DNA from: Haliotis asinina
Taxonomy: Eukaryota; Mollusca; Gastropoda; Lepetellida; Haliotidae
Assembly: GCF_037392515.1 (NCBI RefSeq)
Contig: NC_090281.1
Coordinates: forward strand, 52,554,753-52,618,752
Direction of reading: 5' to 3'
Length of the DNA: 64,000 bases
The position numbers and the translations under genes are program-made. A model generated the notes under the pieces. That model worked only from the letters and a program-made list of their open reading frames with translations, was not told where the DNA came from and did no database searches. Of the stretch, positions 19,099 to 32,744 are shown piece by piece; the first letter of the stretch is position 1, and every line of letters begins with the position of its first letter.

Positions 19099-21339
19099 GT
19101 CCTGATTACAGCTGACATCAGCATGATTACTGTTCAAACTCGAGTTTGTGTTATGACGAGTTCTGAAGGCTGGTGGAATTTCAGATTTTAAGCAAATGTT
19201 TTTATTCATTATACGGGTTAGTAAAGATTACAAGTCAATATATAAATGTATTAACGCTGATCTGGAATGTCTGCAACAAGTGCTGCTGACATTGTTTATG
19301 TCGTGAATTGTCCAACCTTCCCTACAATGTATGTCATAAGCACAGGTCATATTGACAATTCATAGACACATCACATACAGAGGGTATATGGTTCATGAGT
19401 ATATTTTCCTAATTCATCAAATTGCTTTATAAACTGCTGTGTCCCCATTTTACAGATATTTTGAAAGTGAGTTTGTGAAGCCATATGTTCATTTATAAAT
19501 CCAGTTGTGCCATGACATCCTTTGTTCCTGGCAGTATTAATCTTTAAAAAGATTCCTGGTGTTTGTAGTATGTAGTTAGTGTGTGTTATTAATTGTTTGA
19601 AAATAATTTAATCATTTGATCAATGTTTTAGCTCTGTACTTTACACAAGAATTCCTTCATGGGTAATAAACCATTGTTATTGTCTTTACACTGAACTTGT
19701 GAGAAATTGTATCAGTAATTGTCCAAAATAAGAGATTTATCAGACAACATGAGAACAATGTCAGTTAACCATTTTATTTGTAGCATTCTTTCATGCTCTA
19801 GTCAATTTTAGTGTGCATTCAAGTGCTTTGGACACAAACTCTGTCATGTGTCCCCATTATGTAAGATGAAACTCCAAAACATATCTTTTTCTTTTCAAAC
19901 ATGAGTGTTGTATACAAATTATTTTCTAAAAATATTCCTGTTTTCTGTAGGTGTCGACATGTGTCAGCTTCTTTTGAACGTAAAGTGCTGTCAGGCCGAA
20001 TGAATAAATGAATTAGTTGTAGCCTTAAGGAATAGAAGCTATATGTAGAAGACAATGATTGTATGGAGAAACCATGCACAGGGGCACAGTGGTTATAAAC
20101 TGTAGAACTAAAAAATGCAATGGGATATTCTTCCATTGTACTATTTGTGTCACTGGCTTTAATACTACTTGATCGTCAATGAACCAAGTGTGATAATATG
20201 TGAATCATTTCACTTGCAGCAAATTAATTTCTTAGCCTTAGTATCATGGTGTTAGGTGAATGATATAATGATAAAGGTGTAATGTAATAAAATGCCTGTG
20301 TTCTGACAGTTGAACTCTATTAGAATATTTACCTGAGGTAGTTGAAGGCCCTGTGGATGAGTGAATTTTCAAACCAGCGCTGCTAAAGGAACTGTTTGAT
20401 GTGTTTGAACTACTTTTGAACAATAATATGAAAATATGATATGAACATGAAATATGTTGATAGTTACGTAAAAAAAATATCTATATTTTCATTGGAAGAA
20501 AAAGGGACACATGTCCTTTACAACATGGTATTGACCTGAGACCCACCCAGCTGCCCAAGAATCGATAATGGTATCAGGGATCACTCTGGAGCAGATGGTC
20601 AGTAGGGGGAAATGTGTTCCTTAATCCAATGGTAGTTATCTAAAAAGAATTATGGGATATTTCTGTATTATTGCATAGTGTAACTATGAATACACTTTGA
20701 AGGCAAGTGGGGTAGGCAGGTCTGTCCATAAAACCAGAGACCATATAACAGACTATAATGTATGATATATATATGATAGACTCAGGGTTCTCCTTGACGC
20801 AGAAAACCTCTGTATACATGCTGTGTGAAGTGAAAATATGCATAAAAAACAAACACTGTGTCACTTCCGATGCAATGAAATAACAAATCTAAACCACACA
20901 ATTCTATGCTATAGGTAATAAATGTAAAGTAGTTGATTTCTGATTTCAAATTGATTAGAAAGTACGCACAATAATTCTTTAGAATCCAGACTTGGATTTA
21001 TATACCTGAAAAAAGACATTATTAGTGGAAAATCGATTATCTTTGTAAATTGCTTGACCCCCAAATTTAGATGTTGACCCCCAGCCCCCCAAAATTTGGA
21101 GAGTCAACCTGACTCTGAATTATGAATGTGTTGGGGGAACTCTGAGACTGATATAACATGGTCAGTATTTAAGTTTAAGGCTCACACTCCTTAATAGTTT
21201 CTGTAGATGAAACAGGGCTTCAGTCTTGTTTAAACATTTCAATAGGTTGTCAGAAATGTTAACAAAACTATCAGGCAAATGTTATATTTTTAATTATACT
21301 TTCTTAGTAAAGTACAGATTCTAGTACGTATGTTGACTT
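19099..21339. other. No gene seen
   Basis: AT-rich, likely intronic. Short open frames at 19819-20136 and 20640-20864 (minus) resemble chance ORFs. Confidence 0.5.
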
Positions 21340-21432
21340 GAGTCCCATCCAGGATTTGAACCCATACCCTCAGGGTGACACAACTAATTTCCAGCACACA
21401 AGGTCAGCTGCCTGACCCACTCAGCCACTGCT
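21340..21432 (-). mobile_element. tRNA-like sequence, probably a SINE head or tRNA pseudogene
   Basis: On the minus strand: AGTGGCTGAGTGGGTCAGGC (A-box-like, as in tRNA-Leu/Ser) and, about 70 bases on, GGGTTCAAATCCTGGATGGG (B-box-like), with an insert the length of a long variable arm. The acceptor stem ends do not pair well, so a functional tRNA is unlikely. Confidence 0.5.
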
Positions 21433-22868
21433 GTACTTACTGAGAAAGTGTGATCCCAAATATAAGTGTTACATCTGACCACTTTTTAAATGGCATTGTG
21501 TATTCAAAACTATCTGGGTTTTTTACACAGTTGTATCCATTGTAGTCAGCTTTTATTTTAGTCAGCAAAGGTGCTTTTTTTCCTGAACAGAGTGACACTG
21601 GGCAAATAAAAAGCCTGTCTTGAAATATTCAATTCTCGTTTGCCCCTTTGTCAGCACAGACACTGTGATGATGGGTTTCACCATAGCAGTAAACATTTGA
21701 CACCAGTGTCACTGTGACCTTTACTTGCACAAGGAGCTGGTGTTATTTTTTTTAAAAATATGTTTATGTATCTTAAGCATTTACACGGTTTTGCATAACA
21801 ATATTTTCAAGAAAATAGAGCATGGCAGTTTGACGAAGCCTTATTGAAGTGGTCGGTGATGGCAGTTAGTTATTTCTAAAGTTGAAAACAAGAAACTGGC
21901 ATGACCTTATATATCTTAAACACTGTTAAATCCATCTCACTCAAAATATTTTTTTTGAATATGAAGTTAATTAAGATTTAACGTTATTAGTAGAGGAAAA
22001 ATCGATTTCTCAGTGTCTAATTCATCATCCGATATATATGTTATAATAACAATGCAACATATCTGCTACTGTATTTTTCATCATTTATAAAAAATATTAA
22101 TCATAATCCTTGTAAGTTTTTAATGTTTGCTCAGTACAGTTAATTGGGTATACAATGTTCTCTCTTCAAGGTTAGTAACTATGAATAATGAACAAATGCG
22201 TGTGAAGTACCTGAATCTATATTGACGTGTGTCTATCACAGCGGAGTAATGGATGGTGAATGCTGTTGCTATACAGACATTTCATCAAGCTAGATGCACA
22301 TAGCGTAATTGACATTTTCACATTACAGCTTAATCAGTGTGATATATTGGCTAATTAAATTCTCTGTGAGGTTGGCACGGCTTCAGCGCCTATACAATAT
22401 CAGCTTGGCTTATGTGCCAACTTTAGGATTTTGTCAGAACCACATCGTGTTCATGAAGTTATATCTTAGACGTGGTTGAAGTGAGTACAGAGAGTGTTTT
22501 CAGGATTTTTTGTGTTCTCTACACTATTGGCGATGTAGCAGACATCATGTATATAAATATTATCAGCTCTGCTGAATTTGAAATAGAATGACTAGTTGTA
22601 TTAGAAATAATGTCAGCTGTTATCCTAGGACAGTGACAATATTCTGATGTGTTGAAGTGTTTGTTTCATTTCATTCATTAGAGATAAGTTAATGGCTGCA
22701 TTGTGATCTTTTATGATGCATTATAGTGATTTTGTGAGTAGTAGAGATGCTGCAGGTCTGACAGGATAGAGTTTGAATAGGGACATAATGGTTTATACTA
22801 TTCTTGAAATAGTTAATTGGCTTCCTGAAAGTGATAACACTTTCACATAAGTGGAGTTCCTCTGAGTG
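21433..22868. other. No gene seen
   Basis: AT-rich, likely intronic. A possible splice-like block near 22430-22480 has stops in all frames and was not called. Confidence 0.5.
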
Positions 22869-22940
22869 TCACTCACTCACTCACTCACTCACTCACTCAC
22901 TCACTCACTCACTCACTCACTCACTCACTCACTCACTCAC
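22869..22940. repeat. (ACTC)n microsatellite
   Basis: About 18 perfect tetranucleotide units. The motif is the same as the tail of the family A/B SINEs, so this is probably an expanded tail whose element body is no longer recognisable. Confidence 0.95.
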
Positions 22941-23134
22941 AGTTTCTAAGCATCTGCTTTGCAATAATAGAATATGTTGTGCTGTCATAGTTACACAGAT
23001 GAAATCCTCAGTGATGAAGCACCGGCAGATTTCATCATTAATAGACTATTAAATTCTGTGGATTCAGCATCCTGATTTGTGTGTATTTAGCTTGTTTGTA
23101 ATTTGTTATGTATATTTAAAGTGTGCACATAGTT

Positions 23135-23283
23135 CACGCTCCATGACGATTTGGGTTAGAATTGGTCAGTTGCATAGATCGATGCTTGTGATGTCAATCA
23201 CTGGATTGTCTCGTTCAGTCTTGATTATTTGAATTTCTCTGTCATAAGGCTGGAAAATTGCTGAATTTGAAGTTTAACAACTA
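23135..23283 (+). mobile_element. SINE (family A), diverged and internally deleted
   Basis: Blocks GATTTGGGTTAGAATTGGTC, TGCATAGATCGATGCTTG, ATCACTGGATTGTCT and GATTATTTG are recognisable. The middle part with the GACACATGTC block is deleted. Confidence 0.65.
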
Positions 23284-24597
23284 AAATACAAAACAAATAT
23301 ATTCCATAGCTTGTTTTTCTACTTGTTATCCACGTTTAGGTTGTCATTACTTTGAGAACATGTGAGGAATATTGGATTATACAAGTGCATGAATAAATAG
23401 TGTTAATAGACAAGGGATGTACAGCTTCTGCAGACCGGGGACAAATAATCCATAATCAAGGTTATTCGCAGTATGCTGTCATTGACTATTTACAAGAGAA
23501 AACTTATAACATTGCATATGATGATGTCAGACCCATTGTTAAGCTTCATGGGAAGGCAGCATATTGCTCAGGTGATGTGTGATCAATATGGGACATTTTT
23601 CTCAATGCTTTGCACTAAAAGTTCTGAGAAAGCACACATGCAAATATCGGCAAGTTGTTACACACGATCATTCTGCTTTAGGTAATATACAATGTATTAG
23701 ATTACTGCAATGTGTTTATTTTTTAAGCAGAACAAAGCAATCACTTGTCATGCTGAAGACCTGAGTATGATTCCCCACATGAGTGAGTTTAGTTTATATA
23801 AAAACACATTTCAACATTGTACTTTATCTCAAGTCTGAAACAATAAAACTGGTAGATAATTGTCCAACACAAGGCTTTGGGTATGTCTGTGACCATGGTA
23901 AATACAGCTTTACATCGTGTCTTCTGAATCAAAAAATTATTGGATGTATTTGGATGTATTAATAACCTTTATTATATATTAGTTTTGAAATGAGATAACT
24001 TTATTTCTGTGACTGAATGTCAGTATAACATTCGGACACTTCTGTGAATTTCTCCTTGTCTCAAGTATGGCAGAATCAGTAGTCCTCACCTTGATGTAGC
24101 CATGTTTATTTTGGTGAATTGGCAGTGGAGAGGGTGGAAAGTGACTGTGTTTTATAAGGTATTACCACCCATTATAGCTGACATCTCCTGTGGGATCTCA
24201 ATGGGTCTTACAGCTGGTAGCCTTGTTCCATGACTTTGCTGAATGCTGAGCTGATGGATGTACAGTATTTCAGTCCTTCCAAGTGGCAAGTCTACATAAG
24301 TGAACTGTACCCCAGTTTCTTCTTCATTACGTTTATAGAAATCATCATTTGAACCAGTTATGTTTACCTAAGAGACTAGTCCAAGTTTATCCAGTTGGCT
24401 AGACTCCCTGTTTCCAGTGTTTGGCATTAGAACAGGCACTCCTGCCAGAACCAAGCCTGTAGCTCACCTATCTCTTATGCTGGTAAAACACAGTTTTAAC
24501 TTTTATGAGCATTTTCTGTGTTCTGTCTCTATATAATCTATGGCAGCTAGGTGGCCAAGTGGTTTAAATGTTTGTTCCTCACATTAAAGCCCCTGAT

Positions 24598-24830
24598 GAA
24601 TTGCTACTCAACCAACCAAACAACCAGCCAAACAACCAACCAATCAATTACCCAGTCACTCAACAACTCAACCAAATATTCAGCCAACCAAACAACCAAA
24701 CTATTAACCACCAGTCACGCAACAACTCAACCAACTGTTCAACCAACCAAACAACCAAACTATTAACCACCCAGTCACTCAACCAACTGTCCAGCTAACC
24801 CATTAACCAAACAAGCTCCCACTTAGTCAA
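24598..24830. repeat. Degenerate AACC-rich minisatellite, unit about 60 bp
   Basis: Repeats CAACCAAACAACCAAACTAT, TAACCACCCAGTCACTCAAC and CAACTCAACCAACTGTTC. Plus strand almost free of G. It yields a spurious Asn/Gln/Thr-rich ORF. Confidence 0.9.
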
Positions 24831-26864
24831 CAACACAACCAGCTGTCCAAACTGAAATGTCTCTGTTGTCTCTGTTGTCTCTGTCTTGTCTGGCAAACTT
24901 GATAAGGTCAGAAAACTATGAATGATAAATGTTGGTAATAATTATAAATATTTGTAATAATAATAACTCCACATCTGTTTACTTATCTCTACTAACCATT
25001 TTCTTTCTTTTATTAGAGAAAATTGTGCTATTTGTTGAGAAAGGTTTGACAGATAATGTTCATCAATGTGTCAGTGATAAAACTCCTTAGGAAAATATTA
25101 TCTTCTGTTTCAGTGGCAATGTACATATAAATGATTTGTTGGCATGGCAACACAAATATTGCTTTTCTTATATTGAATTTGGCACACATTTGGCAGAAAA
25201 CTGTGTTTTTCTCCTGTTTCTTGTACATGGTGGTTGCCATGGCAGCAAATGATAACAATCATTATTAAGTGATGCAGTTGTACTCCAGAGGCGTATCTCT
25301 GACTTATCATGCAGACAGAGTGCTATTAAATTTTAAATCACTAAACCCATGAGTTTACAACACTGATCATTGATCAAGTTCCAAGGCATAATATTATGCA
25401 CTAGATCATAGTGTACACAGGAATCTGATAAGAAATATGTATATCACCTTTATTATGATATTTTGCCTAAAAAGAAATATGAGGATCCAGAACAAAACTT
25501 AAGTTCTGACACTGTGAAACTCAGTTGATCTCTCTTTTACAACTTGTGACCTGAGTGCACAGCCTTGGAAATTCATGGTAGTCAGCGAGCACTGAGGAAA
25601 ACTAGAACTGCAGAGATGGTCATCTTCACAGACCAGTAGCATTTGACTGCTTTACTTCTGAAACAATGTCAGTACTGCTGAATATGGGGACTTAATACAC
25701 CTGGCAGAAATAATAGATATAATAAACATCTTGATCCTGTTCAAGCAGGATGATCTAGTGATTCTGAGGACTAAGTTAATCAGGTATGTCATCAAATAAT
25801 AATGTGGTCTGTGCAGACCATTTTAGTTTCACTCAGTCACTCACTCACTACTTAGTAACTTTTGTAATAACTCAATTCTTCCTTTCTTTTTCTGAAAATG
25901 AACTTCTAAGTCTGTGTAGAGACTTTAGCTGCCCTCTAACCATTCCTTTTACTTGCTCATTGCCCAACTTAACCTGCAAATATGTTACACCTCTTCCTTC
26001 CCTGAAAATGAATTTCAGGGTCAATGTAGATTATGTTAGATAATTCCTCACTCACTCAGAGTCTATTTCAATAATTCACCCACTCCTTCACATCTGTACT
26101 AGAAATGGATTTATAATTCTAAGACGGCTGCATAGAAACTATTCAGTGGCTTAGACTGTGCAGAAGAAATATCCTTGAAGCATTCAAGATATGTTACATA
26201 TTGCTGAGCTATAAATGTAGGCCTATTTCTGTGATATTGATTTCTTTCTCCAGCTCGTAAATGGTGCGAGTTAATGAGGAAGTGATTATAAAGTTCGCTA
26301 GAGCTTAGTACTTCATGGGTCACACCACAGAGATGTGGGTGGGTCACTCGTCTCTACATCTCAGCCACATCGTCATCATGTCCTAATGAGCGATCATTTC
26401 GTAGTTTAGTGCAATTTAAGTTTTTGTGCATTACCCATGTACCATATCATAGCAGTCCTCTCATGCTCAACATGGCTACTGGTCATTCTCTGATGGTGCT
26501 GGAAGGAAGCATCTCTCGTAACATGGACCATGATATGGACCAGTTACCATAGCATCCGGTCTCTTCTTGTAGCCAAGTCTTAAGGTATATATGTTTATTT
26601 GTTTGTGATTGTTTTTCTGATGTCAAAGCAAATTACCAATGACTGGATTTGTATTTCAGATAGGTTGTGTTGGAAAGCTGTACGTTTCAAATAAATTATC
26701 TTGGTCTTTTCATTTTCAAAAGCATTATTTATCTGATGATGTATTAAATCTAATGTGCAAGATGGATAAGTGCATCTGAAAAGTCTTGTTAAGTTTTCCA
26801 GGTGAATACATCAATTTGTTAGTGTTTGGACCGTCTCAAAGTTCTTAAACTGAATTATTTTCAA
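24831..26864. other. No gene seen
   Basis: Contains loosely ACTC-like sequence near 25820-25855 and 26045-26060. No coding block recognised. Confidence 0.45.
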
Positions 26865-27183
26865 CCAAGGCCTCCATTCCACCTAGCCCTCCTTCCACCT
26901 AGGCCTCCTTCCACCTAGGCCTCCTTCCACCTAGCCCTCCTTCCACCTAGCCCTCCTTCCACCTAGCCCTCCTTCCACCTAGCCCTCCTTCCACCTAGGC
27001 CTCCTTCCACCTAGCCCTCCTTCCACCGAGGCCTCCTTCCACCTAGGCCTCCTTCCACCGAGGCCTTCCTTCCACCTAGCCCTCCTTCTACCTAAACCTC
27101 CTTCCACCGAGGCCTACCTTCCACCTAGGCCTCCTTCCACCTAGCCTTCCTTCCACCTAGCCCTCCTTCCACCTAGGCCTTTC
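26865..27183. repeat. 16-bp minisatellite, about 20 copies
   Basis: Unit CCTTCCACCTAGGCCT / CCTTCCACCTAGCCCT with 16-base periodicity; CCTAGG palindromes occur in many copies. Strongly pyrimidine-biased plus strand. Confidence 0.95.
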
Positions 27184-29339
27184 TGCAATGCTGAAGCTTG
27201 ACATGAAGCAAGTTTAGATCAATATCAACTTCTCCCATCTTACTGGGGCTACTTTTCAATTTGAAAATAACGTTTCTTTCAAAATCATATAAATTCAGAA
27301 ACTAAATGTTGTCTAAGTTTGTTCCAAATGCATGTCCATGAACTTGTTGAATTTGTTTCATATTTTGGAAAATGTATAATAAAATTTCCAAAACTTTGCT
27401 CATCCATCTGAACACTGTCTGTTACATTCCAAATGGCAGTATATCATTCATACTGTCTACATTGTTCCACCCTTATTGATTAGTGTTACTAACCTATGCA
27501 TCATGTCAGATTCCGTGTTGTGTACCTCTACCTAACATTCATCGGGAGGTTATGTTGTTTGGCTATATGTTTGTAATGTTATTACTACAGTATTCAGTAT
27601 TGAGTGCCCATGTTGTGCTGGAGATATGGAGGTGGAGGGATTCATTTACCTTTTCAAAAAGTTTATAAATAAAATGGTTATTCCACTTAGGTTTGAAAAT
27701 ATCAACAACCTTGTCTTAAAACAGTCTTTTAAGACGATTTTAGCCCTAACATATGGTCTGTCCTATTGGGCGGATGCAACATTTGGGAAGGGGTGAGATG
27801 GGTAGGGAGGTGCACACTCTTGAGAAAGGGGTGGTAGGGAGTGCACATTTCAATTTCATTAGAGTTTCAATATTGATTTAGTAAACATACAGGACAAGTA
27901 TGTGTGTGGAGGATGGGATGGAACCCTTGCACCACCCCTTCTGGATCTGCCTATGTCTAAACTTGGTCTAAAAGCCACAAAGAAATAGCAGTATGGTTAT
28001 CTGTGCATGAAACTTTTGTGCTTACTGATCCAAATTTAGCACTTTTAACCATTCTATATAGGTTATAGTGCTGTACAGACCAGTCTTAAGGATCAGCTCA
28101 TGAGACAGAACAGAATTCTAGTGTTCACTCTAGTAACGACTTTAGAAAAGTGGATAACACCACTGAATCGGTTATTGTGTTATCTTGATAGAGGAGACAT
28201 AACATTCTGTGTTTAGAACATTTAAGATATGCTGTGTGGAATATTACTAGGGAGCAGGTGCCTAATGTTCATAATTTTAGTGTTTGCAGTAACACCCTGT
28301 CTTATTTACACCACATACAGGTATTTCTCCAAACTTGGATTGTTGTCCCTCTGAATCATTCATAATTGACTCCTACCATCGCAAATATATCATGTAAAGT
28401 TGTTCTTCTGTGAAGCCTGTGTTCCTTGCCCTTGCATCTTTGTTCACTCTAGTACTTTTATCCTTGAAAGACAGAATGCGTGGTATAAAAACTGTCCATC
28501 AGTTACACATCTGAATGGGGACAAGCTGTCTAATCATTTTTCTGCTGTCACCGACAATCTAAGTTGTTTCATATTCTGGAGTATTTCTGTTCACTTCCTT
28601 ATTCACTGAAGACCAAATATTGAACTAATGAGTCTGGCCCTACCATATTTCTAGTGATCTCTTCCATTTCCAGCTGATCACCACCTTGCAGACGTTGACT
28701 ACGTACATGAGCTTCTGCACCAATATTGATCGTTGCATGGTCACCACATGCCTTGTCGGCCAAGCTAGCAGTCAGCCCATAACCATTGCCAATAGCCAGC
28801 TCATACTACCCTTATATATAAAATGTCACTATTTACAAAACATATTGTGTGTTAATGGCCTTTGGTTGGTGAAGTCAAATTTGCCTTTGAGGTCAGGGAA
28901 GTTGATGTCTGTTTCAGGCCTCCCCCCACCCACCATATTTAGCTCCGTGGCAGACTTCCATACATAGTCCCTTGGGGTTACTAGGCTTGTTGTGTGCAAG
29001 CAGAGCGATACAAATTAATAATGTATTGATTTAGATCAGTGTGTGTGTTTCTTGAATGCCAGTTAAACCTTCATGTAGTGTAAATATTTCAACTTCTCCA
29101 TTTTGTTACCAAATGCAGGCTACCAAATGATTACTTGACGCCTGTGGATAATGTATCGCTATATTTCTGTATGCGTTTGTGATGTATTGGCTTAGATAAC
29201 CTGAAGTATTCGCAAGGAAATTTCCTTTTGGATTCTCCGGATCCAGCATGGCACGGAAGCAGCAAGTCACTGTCTGGTGTGTAAGTCTGTGGCAAATGTA
29301 GCCAATATATCAACGTCGAGGACAAACAGTGTGGTAACT
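27184..29339. other. No confident gene
   Basis: Mostly AT-rich. A short GC-richer block near 28675-28790 follows a CCATTTCCAG acceptor-like site, but its frames are too short or ambiguous to call. Confidence 0.4.
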
Positions 29340-29379
29340 ATGGCGAGATTCATGCCTCCAATGGAACTTATGCAACCAG
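29340..29379 (+). CDS. Weak candidate alternative first exon
   Basis: ATGGCG start, 13 codons (MARFMPPMELMQP) plus one base, then CAG-GTAGAA. It ends in phase 1, the same as the exon at 13588, and sits in a stretch with more CpG than its surroundings (about 29165-29345). The frame is open upstream to a stop near 29200. A second frame across the same bases is also open (GNYGEIHASNGTYATR), so the reading is ambiguous. No homolog is recognised. Confidence 0.22.
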
Positions 29380-30025
29380 GTAGAAATTTTACTCTGTGAG
29401 CTTCACATGTCATTTGTTTTGGCACTGCACAGTTTGGCTTGAATACCTTTTCAAACCCAATGATTTTTCTATGAATATTTCATCATATTTGTGGATCTTC
29501 TGATCTCACCTCATTTGACTCTGATGATTTACATTGTATGATGCTGATGTTTGGTAGAATGTATTCCTTTGTTATTGAAGCAGCCATTGAACTGTGGTTA
29601 GAATCTTGATGGCTTTGCACCAGTATTTGATTGATATCGAGGTGTAAAATTCATGGTCAGAAAAACATTTTGTGCCTGATTGCAGAAAACAAGGCTGACA
29701 TGATCTTCGTGCAAAATTATTGAGATTGGTTTTGATCATAATCAGTATGCAAATGTTGTTACATGCTGTCGAACTCGGTTTGTGCATTGTGGGAAACATT
29801 TTGAGCTGTTTATTAGGAGCTGTCATGTTGTAGTAGATTTTGTAAATGAATTTGAGTGACCAGCAGTATTGATTCCAGTGTTGGCTGAGTGATGAGAGTC
29901 AGGTATAATGAGAAGGCTGATGAGCAGTTTGTGTGTAGATGCAATGTGTAACTGATGTGAAAATTTTGCAAGTCAGTACAAAATCTTTTGTAATCAGGCT
30001 ATAAATATGTGGAGTTTTTTAATTC

Positions 30026-30150
30026 GTGAGTGAATTTAGTTTTATGCTGCTTTTTAGGAATATTCCAGCAATATCACAGCAGGGGACACCAGAGTTTCAC
30101 ACATTGTGTCCATGTGGGGAATCGAACTCAGGTCTTCACCACTATGAAAT
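30026..30150 (-). mobile_element. tRNA-derived SINE (family B), head-truncated
   Basis: Minus-strand tail GTGAGTGAATTTAG is followed by GGAATATTCCAGCAATATC, GGGACACC, CACATTGTGTCCATGTGG and TCGAACTCAGGTCTTC. A short AATAC microsatellite follows at 30162-30193. Confidence 0.8.
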
Positions 30151-30161
30151 TTTTAGTCAAA

Positions 30162-30193
30162 ACAATACAATGCAATACAATACAATACAATAT
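30162..30193. repeat. AATAC microsatellite
   Basis: Short run of ACAAT/AATAC pentanucleotides directly beside the SINE at 30026. Confidence 0.85.
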
Positions 30194-32744
30194 GAATGGT
30201 ATTGTGCAATCACAAACTACAGTATTCAAACACTCAAGGATGATAATGGTATTATGTCAGACACAAAATAATGAAACATCAAGACCTATTTTCATTGGAT
30301 TCAGAGACTATAAAAGTAGCGTGTTTGCAGGTCTGTTTCATTGTTCCGGAACATTCTTGGGCTCCTTTTCAAATTGAATAAAGCTTTTAGTTTCTGTCTG
30401 CATTAAACATTTTCAATTACAGATAGTTTATCCACCATGCTGGTTTACATGAGCACTTACACTTTGAAAATTCTAGATGAGAATATGTAATTTGGATAGA
30501 AACATGCAGCTTTATTCAGACTGAAAGGGAGCCCCATAGAGATGCAATCTGTGGAAAATGTTTGCTTGCCTAATTTAGTGTGTTTAGTATTTTAGCAATA
30601 CAGGCAGGGAAGAAAATAATCTGATTCAGAGACTGTGAGACAGATCGACTGGAAGGTGATGGTTTGATGAATATGTGATATTGTTGTTTTGAAATTGGCT
30701 GTGTTTTTTGATGTGGCAATGTATATGAGGCTTATGAATATTCGGTTCAGGATCTGTGCATTCCAACATGTTGTGTAGAAATTTGATTTTTCTGGTATAA
30801 GGGAAACTGAAATGTTTGTTGACAGGTTTTAATCTGCATTGAGTTGTTTGGACAGTTATTTATTTTACAAGCGAAATGTTTCATCTTGTGAACTTCAATG
30901 TTGAAAAGTATTTTGGACAGTGGTTAAGAAGCATGCAGCACCTCAAGGTGTCATTCCACAGATCACATCCATATGTTGGGTGAAGCAGACATCTTTGGCC
31001 ATGTGGACGAAGCATCCAAGTTTAGATCGGAGGATCCTTGACTCTATATGTCCTGGTTATATAGAATCCAAGCACAGAACACACAGATTTTGTGGCCTCT
31101 ACAAATTTATAAGACAGTGGTTGAGAAGCATAGTCATCATGGTGTTAAGAAATTCTTTCATATCTTCTGGAATGTTGTCTGCTGTTAAGCCTTCACATCT
31201 GGAGATTGGAGTGGTGGATAACTCAAGTTCAGTCCCAGAACTGTTGCACTAACTTGCAGATATTTGTATGTTTATCACAGTATTCATCTAATCATATTCC
31301 CGATGTATGATCCATAATGCATGTTGGAAAGCTGTTACTTAACTATTTTCTCATGCAAATAGTCATTGGTGGTTATGTTTGTGGACATGATTGTTGGGTT
31401 GCTGAATGTTGCAAAATAATACTATATATTAATAGTTTCCAGGGCATAGAGTTTGGAGACTGTATTAACAGTAAGATAGTCATAAGTGCGATATATTAAC
31501 ATTAACTTATAACTATCTTAGCGCTAAGAGAGTTTTGAAAATCTAAAATTTTGAGTGGGTTAGTTCTGTTTATTGTCTTGAAAAAAATTTGAAGGTTCAC
31601 TTTTTTCATAAAATGACATATAATGACAAAATAATAGACTTTGGGGAAGGTCTTTAGAGATGTGTGCTTGGACTATCCACTCTGCAGAGTGATCTTAGAA
31701 CTCAGGGTCCTCATTCTGGAAATGTTCATATCCCGATGAATTCATAACTTTGATCATAGGCAATGTGTTAAGAATGCGATTAAGAAGTTCATAGGTGTAC
31801 GACCGTTTCAAGAATAACTAGCCACATTATTGTTACTCAAATGCTTTAACAAATCAACACAGATTGAGTGAGTGACAGAGTTTAGTTTTTGATGCCTATA
31901 GCAATACTCCATCAATGTAACATTGGGGGCACCAGTAATGAGCTTCACATGTAAAACTAAACTCACTCACTCTTCAGTGGATTCATACTGAATCATAGCG
32001 ACAGGACTGCCCTATGTCCACCTCATATTCAGTGTTAGTCCACAAAATGTGACATGCATCTGATATTCAAACAGTATAATGGCAACCTGCAAATATGTCA
32101 GACTAGACTATCTTGTGACTGATAGCATGAACATTGATCATCACTGTCCATGTACAATCAAACACACTCACCCCAGCCTCACAATTCCCTGTTTAATTGC
32201 TTCTTACGATCTACGTTAGTTTCATTCGAACCCAGAGTCCCAACAGAGTCATAGATCCAATACTTGCTGTCCACATCACTGATCATCAGAGCTGACGAAT
32301 CATTGTACCAGAACAATTGGATTACTGAATTAAAATTATCTGCTCTTTGATCAATATTTATAAATTTTTTTTCATTTGTTCAGCTCAACCATCTTTCAGC
32401 AAGAGTCCGGTTGAATTTCATCGGTTATATTTGACAACCTTTGTGTACTGCAGTTGATTGGTTCTCAAAATAACTGCCCTAAATTAAGACCCTTCTTTAT
32501 TCATCCTGCCTCATTGACTGCAGTGTACGTTGAACCGTGTTCCCACCTAACTTGTAAAACATTGATGTCGGGATGTCCTACACCAACAGGATGCGGAAAT
32601 GAGTTTTGCTTGAGATTGCGATGATGGCATGGTTTTGTGTCAATGTGATAATGATTATGTGTCAGTTGTGTGAATGAACCTATGTGTGGTCTGTGTCCTG
32701 GAGTGCTCTGTCGAGTGTGGACGAATACTCCTTCAGCTACTGAC
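30194..32744. other. No gene seen apart from SINE fragment
   Basis: The 110-codon plus-strand frame at 30920-31252 has no recognised domain; its sequence holds two similar GACAGTGGTTGAGAAGCAT blocks (30914 and 31110), suggesting an old duplication. Confidence 0.4.
31863..31976 (-). mobile_element. SINE fragment with tails at both ends
   Basis: A minus-strand family B piece (GAGTGAGTGACAGAGTTTAG ... GAGCTTCACATG) is joined to a plus-strand tail GTAAAACTAAACTCACTC. The result is a small inverted chimera. Confidence 0.65.

Noticed and set aside
26471..26551. Another alternative first exon (MATGHSLMVLEGSISR, possible donor at TCTC-GTAACA)
   Set aside because: Poor donor and the frame closes after 26 codons; no further support.
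28681..28800. GC-richer block after an acceptor-like CCATTTCCAG
   Set aside because: One frame stops after about 18 codons and the others give no recognised sequence or donor.
30920..31252. 110-codon plus-strand ORF
   Set aside because: No domain recognised, no splice or promoter context, and length is within chance for this window.
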